Shown: positions 1 through 9,339, numbered from the stretch's first letter. The stretch is DNA of 64,000 nucleotides from Arthrobacter sp. NtRootA1 (GCF_019976975.1 NZ_AP024630.1:496001-560000); one strand, 5' to 3'. Notes: generated from the sequence alone by a model not told the origin. Numbers and translations: made by a program.

Positions 1-498
1 TGCACGCCGGCCGAGAACCAGGAAGGCCTGCGCCTGGTCCGCCAGCACACCACCACGCCGCTGGCCATCGGCGAAATCTTCAACACCGTGTGGGATTACC
101 AGACCCTGATCAAGGAACAGTTGATCGACTACGTCCGTGCAGCCTCCACCCACTTCGGCGGCATCTCACCGTTGAAGAAGGTCATGGATTTTGCCGCGCA
201 GTACCAGATCAAGTCCGGTTTCCACGGCCCCACGGACATCTCCCCGGTGGGCTTCGCCGCCCAGCTGCACGTGGGCTTGGCGATCCATAACTACGGCATC
301 CAGGAATACATGCAGCACTCGGACAAGACCAACGAGGTCTTCCGGCAGTCCATGACGTTCAAGGACGGCTACCTGCACCCGGGCGATGAGCCAGGCATCG
401 GTGTTGAGTTCAACGAGGAAGCCGCCGCTGCTTTCCCGTATCAGCAGGCTTACCTGCCCTACAACCGCCTCGTGGACGGCACTGTTCATGATTGGTGA
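1..498 (+). CDS. manD: Mannonate dehydratase family protein (enolase superfamily), 3' part
   Basis: The reading frame is open from base 1 to a TGA at 496-498, so the gene starts upstream of the window; 165 codons are visible. The piece contains [18 protein letters not shown]-like ([12 protein letters not shown]) and [14 protein letters not shown], which match the C-terminal barrel strands of the ManD/RspA branch of the mandelate-racemase group. Family members dehydrate D-mannonate (or D-gluconate, weakly) to 2-keto-3-deoxygluconate; many are catalytically poor, so the real substrate is uncertain. A gluconate kinase starts inside its last codons, consistent with a sugar-acid operon. Confidence 0.85.
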   Translation, partial: CTPAENQEGLRLVRQHTTTPLAIGEIFNTVWDYQTLIKEQLIDYVRAASTHFGGISPLKKVMDFAAQYQIKSGFHGPTDISPVGFAAQLHVGLAIHNYGIQEYMQHSDKTNEVFRQSMTFKDGYLHPGDEPGIGVEFNEEAAAAFPYQQAYLPYNRLVDGTVHDW

Positions 499-1042
499 AG
501 CGGACATGACTGGTGAGGCGGGCATGGCTGGTGATCTGAACCAGCGCCACCACATCGTGGTGATGGGTGTGGCGGGTTGCGGCAAAAGCACTGTCGGCGC
601 AGCGGTCGCTGAGCGGCTCGGGGCCGAATTCCTCGACGGCGATTCGCTGCACCCGCAGTCGAACATCGACAAAATGGCCTCGGGTACTCCGCTGAACGAT
701 GAGGACCGGGCACCTTGGCTGGCCGAAATCGGGAGACGCTTTACGGCGTCGAACTCTGCTCTTGTCATCGCGTGCAGCGCGCTCAAGCGCACCTACCGGG
801 ACATCATCCGCACAGGCGATCCGTCCGTGTTTTTCGTGCACCTGCACGGCAGCCGGGAGTTGTTGGATGAACGCATGAAGGCACGCCCGGGACACTTCAT
901 GCCCGTTTCGCTGCTGGATTCCCAACTCGCAACGCTGGAGCCGTTGCAGGCCGACGAAGCCGGAATCGTTGTGGACATCGCCCAACCCGTGGAGAAGATC
1001 GTGGAGGGGGTAGTCGCAGCCCTCGAAGGAGCACGGTCCTAG
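488..1042 (+). CDS. gntK: Gluconokinase, thermoresistant GntK type
   Basis: The 184-residue product has a P-loop, [10 protein letters not shown], at about residues 26-35, followed by the family signature [30 protein letters not shown]. It should phosphorylate D-gluconate to 6-phosphogluconate in the cytoplasm, feeding the pentose phosphate pathway. The length fits the family (about 165-185). The start is uncertain: ATG 488 overlaps the upstream gene by 11 bases, while in-frame ATGs at 506 and 524 each have a GGTGA(A/G)G element just before them and would give a more typical N-terminus. Overlap with the dehydratase gene implies co-transcription. A hairpin follows at 1059. Confidence 0.9.
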   Translation: MIGEADMTGEAGMAGDLNQRHHIVVMGVAGCGKSTVGAAVAERLGAEFLDGDSLHPQSNIDKMASGTPLNDEDRAPWLAEIGRRFTASNSALVIACSALKRTYRDIIRTGDPSVFFVHLHGSRELLDERMKARPGHFMPVSLLDSQLATLEPLQADEAGIVVDIAQPVEKIVEGVVAALEGARS

Positions 1043-1058
1043 GTCGATGCACCAGAAG

Positions 1059-1090
1059 CCCGGCACTGCCCATAAGGCGGTGCCGGGTTT
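1059..1090 (+). terminator. Hairpin terminator after gluconate kinase
   Basis: A 12-bp stem (CCCGGCACTGCC at 1059-1070 with GGCGGTGCCGGG at 1076-1087, one mismatch) with loop CATAA is followed by TTT. It lies 17 bases after the kinase stop codon. Confidence 0.75.
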
Positions 1091-1124
1091 GCTTGTGTGC
1101 GACGTCGACACGGACGAGCGCAAA

Positions 1125-1140
1125 TTGTGAACGCTAACAA
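1125..1140. promoter_or_regulatory. LacI-type operator, distal copy
   Basis: TTGTGAACGCTAACAA is a quasi-palindrome with a central CG, typical of LacI-family operators. It is the exact reverse complement of the 16-mer at 1226-1241. The centres are 101 bases apart, a spacing that could allow looping by a tetramer. The 1043-1374 intergenic stretch holds only the terminator, this pair and the promoter. Confidence 0.8.
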
Positions 1141-1212
1141 CGATTCAAGTCAAGAATTTTCCGCAAGGATTACTCCTGAGTAGGGGTATAACCAAATTGT
1201 GATCCAATCCAC

Positions 1213-1242
1213 TTGACCCACGGTATTGTTAGCGTTCACAAT
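1213..1242 (+). promoter_or_regulatory. Promoter of the chvE-mmsAB operon with overlapping LacI-type operator
   Basis: TTGACC at 1213-1218 is a good -35 box; 18 bases later CACAAT (1237-1242) can serve as -10. The operator TTGTTAGCGTTCACAA (1226-1241) occupies the spacer and most of the -10, so bound repressor would block polymerase. The likely repressor is the LacI-family protein encoded at the end of the same operon (5555-6616). Promoter boxes are read by eye; the operator pair is firm. Confidence 0.7.
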
Positions 1243-1374
1243 GGCTGTCGTATCACTTTGAAGTGGCATGTGCCGCCCCCAGCACACAGGCCATCCCAGC
1301 TTCACCGTGCCGGACGCACAGATGCTCCGGCTGCATCAGAGTTCGCGGCAATGCTGCCGCGGAAGGAGAGCATC

Positions 1375-2499
1375 GTGAGATTAAAGAAACTCCTGGGCGC
1401 CGTAGCGGTTGTCCTTACCTTGACCGTGGGAGCCACGGGCTGCGGTAGCCGCGGAGGAGCTGCAGAATCCAGCAGCACCGCCAAGCCCAGCGATTCGCTG
1501 GTCGGCATTTCGATGCCGACGCAGACGTCCGAGCGTTGGATCGCCGATGGCGCCAACGTTGAGAAGTCCTTGAAGGACCTTGGTTACAAGACTGACCTTC
1601 AGTTCGCCAACGATGACATCCCTACGCAGGTCTCCCAGATTGAGAACATGCTGACCAAGGGCGCCAAAGCCCTGATCATCGCAGCAATTGATGGCACTAC
1701 GCTGACGGACGTCCTGGCCAAGGCCAAGGAACAGAACGTTAAGGTCATCGCCTACGACCGCCTCATCAACGGAACGCCCAACGTTGATTACTACACCACC
1801 TTCGACAACTACACCGTAGGTGTCCAGCAAGCTACGTCACTGCTCACCGGCCTTGGCCTGATGGACGCAAGTGGCAAGAAGGTTGAAGGCAAGGGCCCGT
1901 TCAACGTGGAGCTCTTCGCCGGAAGCCCGGATGACAACAACGCCAACTTCTTCTGGACCGGCGCCATGGACACCCTCAAGCCCTACCTCGATGCAGGCAC
2001 CTTGAAGGTTCCCAGCGGCCAGACCAAGTTCGAGCAGGCAGCCATCCTGCGCTGGCAGGCACCCGTTGCCCAGAAGCGCATGGAAGACATCCTGACCTCG
2101 GCTTACAGCTCCGGCACCAAGCTGGACGGCGTGCTCTCCCCGTATGACGGCCTCTCCATCGGCATCATCTCCGCCCTGACCAGCACGGGTGGCTACTCCA
2201 CCGGAAAGCTGCCGGTAGTTACCGGCCAGGACGCCGAGAAGGGCTCCGTGAAGTCCATCATCGCCGGCGAGCAGTACTCCACAATTTTCAAGGACACCCG
2301 CCAGCTCGGCGCGCAGGCCGTGAAGATGGTTGACGCCGTGCTCAAGGGCAACGAGCCGGAAACCAACGACACCAAGACCTACAACAACAAGGTCAAGGTT
2401 GTTCCGGCCTTCCTCCTGAAGTCCGTCATCATCACCAAGGACAACTACAAGAAGGAACTCATCGACTCGGGCTACTACAAGGAATCCGACGTCAAGTAA
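1375..2499 (+). CDS. chvE: Multiple-monosaccharide ABC transporter, sugar-binding lipoprotein (ChvE-like)
   Basis: The 374-residue protein begins with a lipoprotein signal peptide (basic VRLKK, hydrophobic stretch, Cys at residue 23 in ATGC). The mature part is a type I periplasmic-binding fold ([16 protein letters not shown] near the start, VTGQDAE near the hinge) and resembles ChvE, which binds several aldoses. GTG 1375 is chosen because GGAAGGAGAG ends 4 bases before it and the signal peptide starts there. It is first in an operon with the ATPase and permease; a strong hairpin separates it from the ATPase. Expected to capture pentoses or hexoses outside the membrane. Confidence 0.9.
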   Translation: MRLKKLLGAVAVVLTLTVGATGCGSRGGAAESSSTAKPSDSLVGISMPTQTSERWIADGANVEKSLKDLGYKTDLQFANDDIPTQVSQIENMLTKGAKALIIAAIDGTTLTDVLAKAKEQNVKVIAYDRLINGTPNVDYYTTFDNYTVGVQQATSLLTGLGLMDASGKKVEGKGPFNVELFAGSPDDNNANFFWTGAMDTLKPYLDAGTLKVPSGQTKFEQAAILRWQAPVAQKRMEDILTSAYSSGTKLDGVLSPYDGLSIGIISALTSTGGYSTGKLPVVTGQDAEKGSVKSIIAGEQYSTIFKDTRQLGAQAVKMVDAVLKGNEPETNDTKTYNNKVKVVPAFLLKSVIITKDNYKKELIDSGYYKESDVK

Positions 2500-2510
2500 G
2501 CACTTCCTTC

Positions 2511-2552
2511 GGGTTGTGGTCCCGCTGCCAAAGCGGGGCGGGGCCACAACCC
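2511..2552 (+). terminator. Intercistronic hairpin between chvE and mmsA
   Basis: GGGTTGTGG (2511-2519) pairs perfectly with CCACAACCC (2544-2552), and CCCGCT/AGCGGG pair inside. It has no U-run, so it may act as a 3' stabiliser or partial terminator that gives more binding protein than ATPase and permease. Confidence 0.6.
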
Positions 2553-2612
2553 ACCATGAGCCGGCCGAATCCCCGGCCAGGCCAAGTTCCAACCAGTCAG
2601 TGGGAATTGACG

Positions 2613-4142
2613 ATGAACGTACCCATTCTTCAAATGCGAGGAATAACCAAGACCTTCCCCGGGGTCAAGGCCCTTCAGGACGTCACCCTGGATGTAAACC
2701 GCGGCGAAGTCCACGCCATCTGTGGAGAGAACGGCGCCGGGAAATCCACCCTTATGAAGGTATTGTCCGGGGTGTACCCGCACAACTCCTTTGACGGCGA
2801 CATTCTTTTTGAGAACGAACCCTGCGAATTCAACAGCATCTCGGACAGCGAGAAGCGCGGGATCGTGATCATCCACCAGGAGCTGGCCCTTAGCCCGTAC
2901 CTTTCCATCGCTGAGAACATTTACCTCGGCAACGAACTGGCAAACAACGGCTGGGTGGATTGGCGGAAAACCAACCTCGAAGCCGCCAAGCTGCTTGCCC
3001 GTGTAGGTCTGAGCGAAAACCCCGTCACACCCATCCAGCACATCAGTGTTGGCAAGCAGCAGCTCGTGGAGATTGCCAAGGCGCTCTCCAAAGAGGTGAA
3101 GCTCCTCATCCTGGACGAGCCAACCGCTGCGCTGAACGATGAAGACTCGGACCACCTGCTGGACCTCATCCTGCACCTCAAGGGCCAGGGCGTCACCAGC
3201 ATCATCATCAGCCACAAACTCAACGAGATCCGCAAGGTGGCCGACGCCGTCACTATCATCCGCGATGGCAAGTCCATTGAGACCCTGCGCCTGGACCAGG
3301 GCCAAATCACCCAGGAACGCATCATCCGCGGCATGGTGGGACGCGACCTTGAAAGCCTCTATCCGGACCGCACTCCGAACATCGGAGAGGAAGTCCTCCG
3401 CATTGAAGACTGGACCGTTCAGCATCCCCAGGACCACAGCCGCATCGTGGTTCACAACGCCAACCTGAATGTCCGCAAGGGCGAAGTGGTGGGCTTGGCC
3501 GGCCTTATGGGCGCGGGCCGCACGGAACTGGCAATGAGCGTTTTCGGCCGGACATATGGACGAGCCGTTTCGGGCAGGGTCTATAAGTATGGCGAAGAGA
3601 TCGACACGTCCACCGTTTCCGACGCGATCGATCACGGCATTGCCTACGCCACCGAGGACCGCAAGCACTATGGCCTGAACCTCATTGAGGACATCAAACG
3701 GAACATCTCCATGGCAGCGCTGAACAAGCTGGCCAAACGTGGCTGGGTCGATGGCAATAAAGAGACCACCATCGCCAACCATTACCGCAAGAGCATGAAC
3801 ATCAAGGCCCCATCCGTGGCAGCCATCACCGGCAAGCTCTCCGGCGGTAATCAGCAGAAAGTAGTGCTGAGTAAGTGGATGTTCTCGGATCCGGACGTGC
3901 TGATCCTGGACGAACCAACCCGTGGCATCGACGTCGGCGCCAAGTTCGAGATCTACACGATCATCAATGAACTCGCGGCCGCCGGGAAAGCCGTGATCGT
4001 GATCTCCTCGGAGCTGCCTGAGCTTCTGGGCATTTGCGACAGGATCTACACGCTGTCCGCGGGCCACATCACCGGCGAGGTCCCCATTGCCGAGGCCACC
4101 CAGGAAACCCTCATGCACTTCATGACTCAAGAGAAGGAATAG
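2613..4142 (+). CDS. mmsA: Multiple-monosaccharide ABC transporter, ATP-binding protein (MmsA/GguA)
   Basis: A 509-residue tandem ATPase of the RbsA/XylG class. The first half has Walker [10 protein letters not shown] at about 38-46, a Q-loop (IHQELAL) and [11 protein letters not shown]. The second half has a degenerate Walker A ([10 protein letters not shown]), a signature [14 protein letters not shown] and [15 protein letters not shown], as usual for this class. It powers sugar import with ChvE and MmsB. ATG 2613 starts the family-typical [18 protein letters not shown]. An earlier in-frame start at 2514 would run through the upstream hairpin and is rejected. The permease begins 5 bases after its stop. 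Confidence 0.93.
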   Translation: MNVPILQMRGITKTFPGVKALQDVTLDVNRGEVHAICGENGAGKSTLMKVLSGVYPHNSFDGDILFENEPCEFNSISDSEKRGIVIIHQELALSPYLSIAENIYLGNELANNGWVDWRKTNLEAAKLLARVGLSENPVTPIQHISVGKQQLVEIAKALSKEVKLLILDEPTAALNDEDSDHLLDLILHLKGQGVTSIIISHKLNEIRKVADAVTIIRDGKSIETLRLDQGQITQERIIRGMVGRDLESLYPDRTPNIGEEVLRIEDWTVQHPQDHSRIVVHNANLNVRKGEVVGLAGLMGAGRTELAMSVFGRTYGRAVSGRVYKYGEEIDTSTVSDAIDHGIAYATEDRKHYGLNLIEDIKRNISMAALNKLAKRGWVDGNKETTIANHYRKSMNIKAPSVAAITGKLSGGNQQKVVLSKWMFSDPDVLILDEPTRGIDVGAKFEIYTIINELAAAGKAVIVISSELPELLGICDRIYTLSAGHITGEVPIAEATQETLMHFMTQEKE

Positions 4143-4147
4143 CCAAC

Positions 4148-5431
4148 ATGTCCGCCCTACGAGAATCCCTTGGCTTCCTCACAAGCCGCCTCCGCCAGGT
4201 TGGCATCTTCGTCGCCCTGATCCTGATCGTTATCCTCTTCCAGGTCTTGACCAACGGCATCCTGCTTGAACCCCAGAACGTCAGCAACCTGGTGGTCCAG
4301 AACAGTTACATCCTGATCCTCGCTATTGGCATGGTGATGGTCATCATCGCCGGCCACATCGACCTCTCCGTCGGGTCCATCGCCGGGTTCATCGGTGCTG
4401 TCGCCGGCGTGATGATCGTGCACTGGGGCTGGGCATGGTGGCTGGCCATCCCGGCTTGTCTCCTGGTGGGTGCCTTGGTGGGTGCCTGGCAGGGTTATTG
4501 GATTGCCTATGTGGGCATTCCCGCCTTCATCGTCACCCTGGCCGGCATGCTCATTTTCCGCGGCCTGACGCTCATTACCCTGAAGAACCAGCAGATCACC
4601 CCGTTCCCCAACGAGTTGCGGGCCCTCGGTGGAGGCTTCCTCCCCGATATCTCCGGAGGCACATCCGTACTGGAATGGCTGACCGTGATCCTGGGCGTTG
4701 GCGGCACCGCAGCCATCCTCTTCCAAGCCATCAAGGAACGCCGGGTCCGTCGCAAGTTCAACCTTGAGAACGAGCCGATGGCATGGTTTGCGGTCAAGAA
4801 CGGCTTCATTGCCGTGCTCATGCTCATCATCACGTTCCTCCTGGCAAGCTACCGCGGAACGCCGATCGTGCTGATCGTGCTGGCAGCCCTCGTGATCCTG
4901 TACTCGGCATTGATGAACAACAGCATCTTCGGACGCCACACCTACGCCATCGGTGGCAACCTGCATGCAGCAGAGCTCTCCGGCATCAAGACCAAGAAGG
5001 TCACCTTCCGGCTCTTCGTCAACATGGGCGTCCTCGCCGCCCTGGCCGGCTTGGTGTTCACAGCCCGACTGAACTCTGCCCAGCCTGCAGGCGGTACCGG
5101 CTTTGAACTGGACTCTATTGCTGCCGCCTTCATCGGTGGCGCGGCCGTCCAAGGCGGCATCGGTACCGTTGCGGGAGCAATGATCGGTGGCCTCATCATG
5201 GGCGTCCTGAACAACGGTATGTCCATCCTCGGCCTGGGAACCGATTACCAGCAGCTCATCAAGGGCCTGGTTCTCCTCCTTGCCGTCGGGTTCGACATCT
5301 TCAACAAGAACCGGACGGGTGCTGGTGGAGGATCCTCACTCAGCCGCCGCTTCAAGTGGAAGACCACGCCTCCGGCAACCGAAGCTACCAAACCTGCCAA
5401 GACTGAACCTGTGCGGGTAGACGCCAAGTAG
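4148..5431 (+). CDS. mmsB: Multiple-monosaccharide ABC transporter, permease (MmsB/GguB)
   Basis: A 427-residue integral membrane protein of the RbsC/XylH type with about ten hydrophobic segments, the motif AGHIDLSVGS near residue 75 and a C-terminal AAFIGGAAVQGGIGT loop. A longer cytoplasmic stretch (about residues 195-215, KERRVRRKFNLENE) is typical of the GguB group and separates it from ribose permeases. ATG 4148 follows GAGAAGGAA by about 7 bases. It forms the channel for ChvE-delivered sugars. A charged tail (KWKTTPPATEATKPAKTE) ends the protein, and a large hairpin follows. Confidence 0.92.
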   Translation: MSALRESLGFLTSRLRQVGIFVALILIVILFQVLTNGILLEPQNVSNLVVQNSYILILAIGMVMVIIAGHIDLSVGSIAGFIGAVAGVMIVHWGWAWWLAIPACLLVGALVGAWQGYWIAYVGIPAFIVTLAGMLIFRGLTLITLKNQQITPFPNELRALGGGFLPDISGGTSVLEWLTVILGVGGTAAILFQAIKERRVRRKFNLENEPMAWFAVKNGFIAVLMLIITFLLASYRGTPIVLIVLAALVILYSALMNNSIFGRHTYAIGGNLHAAELSGIKTKKVTFRLFVNMGVLAALAGLVFTARLNSAQPAGGTGFELDSIAAAFIGGAAVQGGIGTVAGAMIGGLIMGVLNNGMSILGLGTDYQQLIKGLVLLLAVGFDIFNKNRTGAGGGSSLSRRFKWKTTPPATEATKPAKTEPVRVDAK

Positions 5432-5444
5432 CAAAAAGTCCCCG

Positions 5445-5514
5445 GGATTGGCCTGCATCCCGCTCCGAACTGAGCTGTCCTGCTCAGAGCGAAGAGCCGG
5501 ATGCGGGCCAATCC
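5445..5514 (+). terminator. Large bipartite hairpin after mmsB
   Basis: A 16-base arm (5445-5460) pairs with 5499-5514 with one mismatch, and an inner stem CTGAGC/GCTCAG (5470-5475/5482-5487) sits within. There is no U-run, so it may only partly stop transcription before the lacI gene. Confidence 0.6.
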
Positions 5515-5554
5515 TGCCCAAGCAGGCCATACGAATCCATAAAGTGAGGTGCGG

Positions 5555-6616
5555 ATGTCTCCCGGGGCAACACCGAACAGGCCACCCGTCATGGGGGACG
5601 TAGCCAAGTTGGCCGGGGTCTCGCACCAGACCGTTTCCCGTGTCCTGAACAACCACCCCAATGTCAGCGGCAAGACCAAGGAACGCGTGGAATCGGCAAT
5701 CGCCAGCCTTGGATACAGGCGCAACACGGCGGCTCGCAGCCTGGTGACGCGACGGTCCCGGACCATAGGCGTGCTGGCCTGCGAAACCGGTCAGTACGGA
5801 CCTGCCAACACCTTGCTCGGAGTCGAACAGGCGGGCCGGGAAGCAGGCTATTTCGTCAGCATCGCCAACCTCCGCGAAGTGACCGGCGACAGCATCAACG
5901 ACGCCATCGCCCATTTTCGCAATCAATCCGTGGAGGGGGTAGTCATCCTCGTTCCGCATCCGGATGTCCTTGCTGCCCTCCGCGACGTTGTGGTCCCGTT
6001 TCCCATGGTGGCCGTGGGCGCCGGAACCGGGAACCAACTGACGGGTGCTTCACTAAACCAGCGTTTGGGAGCGCGGTTGGCAGTGGAACATCTCATCGGG
6101 CTCGGTCACCGCCACATCGGACATATTTCCGGTCCGCCGCACTGGATTGACGCGGCTGAGCGCATCAAGGGATGGCAGGAGGCTCTTGGCAACGCTGGCT
6201 TGGAGGCCCACGTTCTTCTCCAGGGGGGATGGGATGCGGCTTCGGGATACGAAGCAGGCCTGGCGCTCATCGAACAGCGCAAACTAGACGATCAGCCCAC
6301 TGTCACCGGCGTCTTTGTCGCGAACGACCAAATGGCTGTAGGAGTCCTTCGCGCCCTTCAGGAAGCCGGTTTGCGGGTCCCCGAAGACATCAGCGTGGTG
6401 GGTTATGACGATCAGCCTGAAGCTGCGTTCTTCCTGCCGCCACTGACCACCATCAAGCAGGACTTTGAAGAACTCGGCCGCCGTTGCATGTCCGCGGTAC
6501 TCCAGCAGTTGGATAGCGAAGCAGGCAACGAGGAGCAGATCGTGAATCCCAGGCTGGTTGTTCGTTCAACGACAGCTGCCCCTGCGCTTCGCCCAGCTCG
6601 GTCGCCACTAAACTAG
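5555..6616 (+). CDS. LacI-family transcriptional regulator
   Basis: A 353-residue protein with an N-terminal LacI helix-turn-helix (MGDVAKLAGVSHQTVSRVLN, about residues 12-31), hinge region and a periplasmic-binding-like sensor domain (IGVLACETG, GVFVANDQMAVG, VVGYDDQPEA). ATG 5555 is preceded by GTGAGG; a GTG at 5549 would add two residues. Its position behind the ChvE operon and the paired LacI operators at 1125 and 1226 suggest it represses that operon and releases it on sugar binding. The end of the gene contains the -10 box of pyrE. Confidence 0.9.
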   Translation: MSPGATPNRPPVMGDVAKLAGVSHQTVSRVLNNHPNVSGKTKERVESAIASLGYRRNTAARSLVTRRSRTIGVLACETGQYGPANTLLGVEQAGREAGYFVSIANLREVTGDSINDAIAHFRNQSVEGVVILVPHPDVLAALRDVVVPFPMVAVGAGTGNQLTGASLNQRLGARLAVEHLIGLGHRHIGHISGPPHWIDAAERIKGWQEALGNAGLEAHVLLQGGWDAASGYEAGLALIEQRKLDDQPTVTGVFVANDQMAVGVLRALQEAGLRVPEDISVVGYDDQPEAAFFLPPLTTIKQDFEELGRRCMSAVLQQLDSEAGNEEQIVNPRLVVRSTTAAPALRPARSPLN

Positions 6617-6621
6617 AAGCC
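6609..6621 (+). promoter_or_regulatory. Leaderless promoter of pyrE
   Basis: TAAACT (6609-6614) ends 7 bases before the pyrE ATG at 6622 and no ribosome-binding site lies between, the arrangement expected of a leaderless transcript. The box overlaps the 3' end of the lacI gene. No strong -35 was seen. Confidence 0.55.
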
Positions 6622-7206
6622 ATGACTTCCACCAGTACCCCTGCAGCAGACACTGCCACCGCCCGTGCACGCCTTCTTGAACTCATCAAAGAGTTGGCGG
6701 TGGTCCGCGGAAAGGTGATCCTCTCCAGCGGTAAGGAAGCTGACTACTACATCGACCTCCGCCGCATCACCCTGCATCACGAGGCCTCCAAACTGGTGGG
6801 CCAGGTCATGTTGGCAATGATCGACGACGCCGGGATCCCGGTTGAGTGCGCTGGCGGACTCACCATGGGTGCCGACCCGGTGGGTACCGCTGTCATGCAC
6901 GCCGCCGCAGACGCCGGCCGCGCCGTGGACGCATTCGTTGTCCGCAAGGCCCAGAAGTCCTACGGCATGGGACGCCAAGTGGAGGGTCCTTCGGTGGAAG
7001 GCCGCAACGTGGTTGTCCTCGAGGACACGTCCACCACCGGCGGGTCCGCACTGACCGCCGTCGAGGGAGTCCGTAAGGCTGGCGGCAATGTGGTTGCCGT
7101 CGCCGTCATCGTGGACCGGGACACCGGCGCCAAAGAGAAGATCGAAGCCGAAACCGGCGTGCCCTACCTCTTTGCCTTCGGCAAGGACGAACTGGGCCTC
7201 AACTAG
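6622..7206 (+). CDS. pyrE: Orotate phosphoribosyltransferase
   Basis: The 194-residue product carries the PRPP-binding signature VVVLEDTSTTGGSAL at about residues 130-144 and the GKEADYYIDLRR segment of OPRTases near residue 35. It joins orotate to PRPP to give OMP in pyrimidine synthesis, in the cytoplasm. No Shine-Dalgarno sequence precedes ATG 6622; a -10-like TAAACT 7 bases upstream suggests leaderless expression independent of the lacI gene in front. Confidence 0.95.
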   Translation: MTSTSTPAADTATARARLLELIKELAVVRGKVILSSGKEADYYIDLRRITLHHEASKLVGQVMLAMIDDAGIPVECAGGLTMGADPVGTAVMHAAADAGRAVDAFVVRKAQKSYGMGRQVEGPSVEGRNVVVLEDTSTTGGSALTAVEGVRKAGGNVVAVAVIVDRDTGAKEKIEAETGVPYLFAFGKDELGLN

Positions 7207-7227
7207 GGAGTTTGTGTACAGGGCGAC

Positions 7228-7252
7228 GCCCCTAAAAGCGTATTTTAGGGGC
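7228..7252 (+). terminator. Nested hairpin after pyrE
   Basis: GCCCCTAAAA (7228-7237) pairs perfectly with TTTTAGGGGC (7243-7252), loop GCGTA. An outer pair, AGTTTGTG (7209-7216) and CACAAACT (7263-7270), encloses it. Confidence 0.75.
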
Positions 7253-7300
7253 AAGAACTGCGCACAAACTACGGGGCTGTAAGGCAGTGCCCGCGAAGCC

Positions 7301-7312
7301 TATGCTAGCTGC
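7301..7312 (+). promoter_or_regulatory. Leaderless promoter of the Tat-type hydrolase
   Basis: TATGCT (7301-7306) stands 6 bases before GTG 7313 with no ribosome-binding site between. Confidence 0.5.
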
Positions 7313-8449
7313 GTGGACGTTCAAGTAGGGAAGCTCCAGGCTCCGCCGGAGGTGAACGAAAACCTCCCGGGCGCGGGCTCTGCCATGCCCGGATCCGTCT
7401 CAGGGGATGCTGCCGATCCGGCTGACTGGGCTCGGATCCTGCCCAACGTTTCGCGGATAAAGCGGACATCCCGACGCAACTTCCTCATCACTGCAGGGGT
7501 TTCGCTGGCGTTGGCAGGAGACATGCTGTTTACCCGGCGCGTGCAGGCCGAGCGGCGCGCCACCAAGATCCTCCGCGTCCCGGATTCGTACTCGGATCTC
7601 TACTTTCCCAAGGCCAGTTGGATCCTCTTTCCCGGGTACAAAACCAGCTGGGAAGAGGCACAGTGGATCCTGAACTCACTGCGTCCTGCCCTGCACCAGC
7701 GCGGCCGACTTGCCGCCGTCGGGTATTCCAACCTTGGCCTGGACGTTGACGAGATCGTCCGCGAAGTCATTCTTCACGTGCGCGAACTGGGGCTGGAGAA
7801 GCTGTATTTCTATGGCCACAGCTTCGGTGGGATGCTCGCCACGCAAGTTGCCGCCCGTCTGCTGGAGCTGCATGGTGTGGAGACCCAGCTGATCGTGCTG
7901 GATTCCAGTCCCTTCAGCCGCGCTGATGTGCTGGATCAGAGCTGGTTCGACGGCGTGGTGTTCCTTTATGAGAATGGCTTCCGCATCCCGTCAGTCCTGC
8001 GTGGCGGCTACGAACTGGGGGAGCGCGTGGTCCACAAGGACGAGCGCACTTGGCGGCAGATCCTGGACCAAAGCCTGGAGCAGCTCTCGCCGATCGCCCC
8101 GTCCAGCGTGCTGATCCAGACGGAGTCTGCGTATATCTACCACTTCGACGGCTTGCGTTTCGCCGGCAAAATAGGCTCGGCCAAAATGGCATTCCTCGGC
8201 AACTCCAGGGACAACACGGTCAACTACGAATCCGCGCGGGCGGGGTGGAGCAAGGTCTTCGCGTCGAACATGAAGCTCCCCGTGCTGAGCACGGAGGGTG
8301 CGCGGCCAGCACACGCCAGCCCGCAGTGGAGTGCCGATGTTTACCGGCCCCTGTTGGAGCGGGTCCAGAATGAGCTGGAACCGCTGCCGCCTGCCCCCCA
8401 GGAGCCGTCGTACCAGGAGCCAAATGGACGGGTTATCCGGCCGGCCTAG
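7313..8449 (+). CDS. Alpha/beta-hydrolase-like protein with twin-arginine signal
   Basis: A 378-residue protein. Residues about 50-70 read TSRRNFLITAGVSLALAG, a twin-arginine motif followed by a hydrophobic core, so export or membrane anchoring by the Tat route is likely after a roughly 50-residue N-terminal extension. FYGHSFGGM is the nucleophile elbow (GxSxG) of an alpha/beta hydrolase. The substrate is unknown. The C-terminus is proline-rich. GTG 7313 lies 6 bases behind a -10-like TATGCT, suggesting leaderless expression. Convergent with the phosphatase gene. Confidence 0.7.
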   Translation: MDVQVGKLQAPPEVNENLPGAGSAMPGSVSGDAADPADWARILPNVSRIKRTSRRNFLITAGVSLALAGDMLFTRRVQAERRATKILRVPDSYSDLYFPKASWILFPGYKTSWEEAQWILNSLRPALHQRGRLAAVGYSNLGLDVDEIVREVILHVRELGLEKLYFYGHSFGGMLATQVAARLLELHGVETQLIVLDSSPFSRADVLDQSWFDGVVFLYENGFRIPSVLRGGYELGERVVHKDERTWRQILDQSLEQLSPIAPSSVLIQTESAYIYHFDGLRFAGKIGSAKMAFLGNSRDNTVNYESARAGWSKVFASNMKLPVLSTEGARPAHASPQWSADVYRPLLERVQNELEPLPPAPQEPSYQEPNGRVIRPA

Positions 8450-8470
8450 GTTTTGCGTTGCTGGGGCCGT

Positions 8471-8564
8471 GGCTTCCTGACCTTGTTTGGCCCTTTTCAG
8501 GGCCGCAATCAGCGTGAATTGGTTGTTTTTTGGCTCCCGCGGCGTCAAAGAGGGTCAGGAAGCC
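8471..8564. terminator. Inverted repeats between convergent genes
   Basis: GGCTTCCTGACC (8471-8482) and GGTCAGGAAGCC (8553-8564) are a perfect 12-bp inverted repeat. Inside lies GGCCCT-TTTC-AGGGCC (8489-8504), and a T-rich run (8525-8531) follows. It can end transcription from both sides. Confidence 0.6.
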
Positions 8565-8583
8565 TTATTCAGTCCCCAGTGCT

Positions 8584-9321
8584 TCAACCCCGCAACGCGT
8601 CAACCTCGACGGCGGTGAGGCCGGCCTCGCGCAGGAAGCCGCGGGCGTCTCCGAACTCCCGCGCGAAGCCGACCAGGAAATGCCGGATCGCCGCTTCCGG
8701 GCTCTGCAGGATCATGAGGTCGGGGCTGAAATATTGTGCGGGCGTGGAGGGGACGTGGAGCCGCCACGTTTCGGCCATGACCTGCAGCAGGTTCGGAAGG
8801 TTGCGCGTGGTGGCCGTGTAATCCTTCACTACGGACTCGTCCGATTCACCCGCGGCCATCAATGCGATCGCCGACACCACGCCGGTCCGGTCCTTGCCCA
8901 ACGAACAATGAACAAGTGTGCGCTTGCCTTCCGCGACAGGACGCAAGGCATCAGCAGCCCACTCCGGCCGGACGCGGATCCAGCCCAAATACAGGTTGCC
9001 CAGGTCCTCCGGCGTCTGCACTGCCTGCAACGAACCCGCCACAGCGTTCGGGTCCAGCGGATTGTGGATGAGCTCGACGCCGGGCGCGGCGACGGCGGTA
9101 CTCCCGCCACCGCCGTCGGGCTTGGTTGCATTCAAAGGGGCGGAGCCGTTTGAAACCAGCCACGGAACGAAGGACCGCTCGAGCTCGCTGCGCAAGTCCA
9201 TGATGGCCTGGATGCCGTGCTCCGCCAGGAATCCAGATGTCGCGGCAGCATCCAGGCCAAACGGTTGGCTCCCCCTCAGTATCCGGCCACCGGCCAGAGG
9301 ACGGAGGTTGAGCACAGCCAT
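8584..9321 (-). CDS. Tyrosine-type protein phosphatase (IphP-like)
   Basis: The 245-residue protein contains the phosphatase loop HCSLGKDRTG (Cys139, Arg145; CX5R) and the upstream LRSELE segment typical of the bacterial Tyr/Ser phosphatase group (PF13350). These enzymes use a cysteinyl-phosphate intermediate and may act on phosphoproteins or phosphoinositides. The start at 9321 has AAAGGAG about 9 bases upstream. It follows the HAD phosphatase gene by 18 bases, so the two are probably one operon. Confidence 0.85.
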   Translation of the reverse strand: MAVLNLRPLAGGRILRGSQPFGLDAAATSGFLAEHGIQAIMDLRSELERSFVPWLVSNGSAPLNATKPDGGGGSTAVAAPGVELIHNPLDPNAVAGSLQAVQTPEDLGNLYLGWIRVRPEWAADALRPVAEGKRTLVHCSLGKDRTGVVSAIALMAAGESDESVVKDYTATTRNLPNLLQVMAETWRLHVPSTPAQYFSPDLMILQSPEAAIRHFLVGFAREFGDARGFLREAGLTAVEVDALRG

Positions 9322-9339
9322 GACGGGACTCCTTTGGCT

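Noticed and set aside
166..1123. Long leftward frames opposite the dehydratase and gluconate kinase genes
   Set aside because: They mirror well-recognised rightward genes and show no family motif; high GC keeps opposite frames open.
2475..4130. Leftward 551-codon frame opposite mmsA
   Set aside because: It is longer than mmsA itself but has no recognisable domain and is a strand shadow of a clear ABC ATPase.
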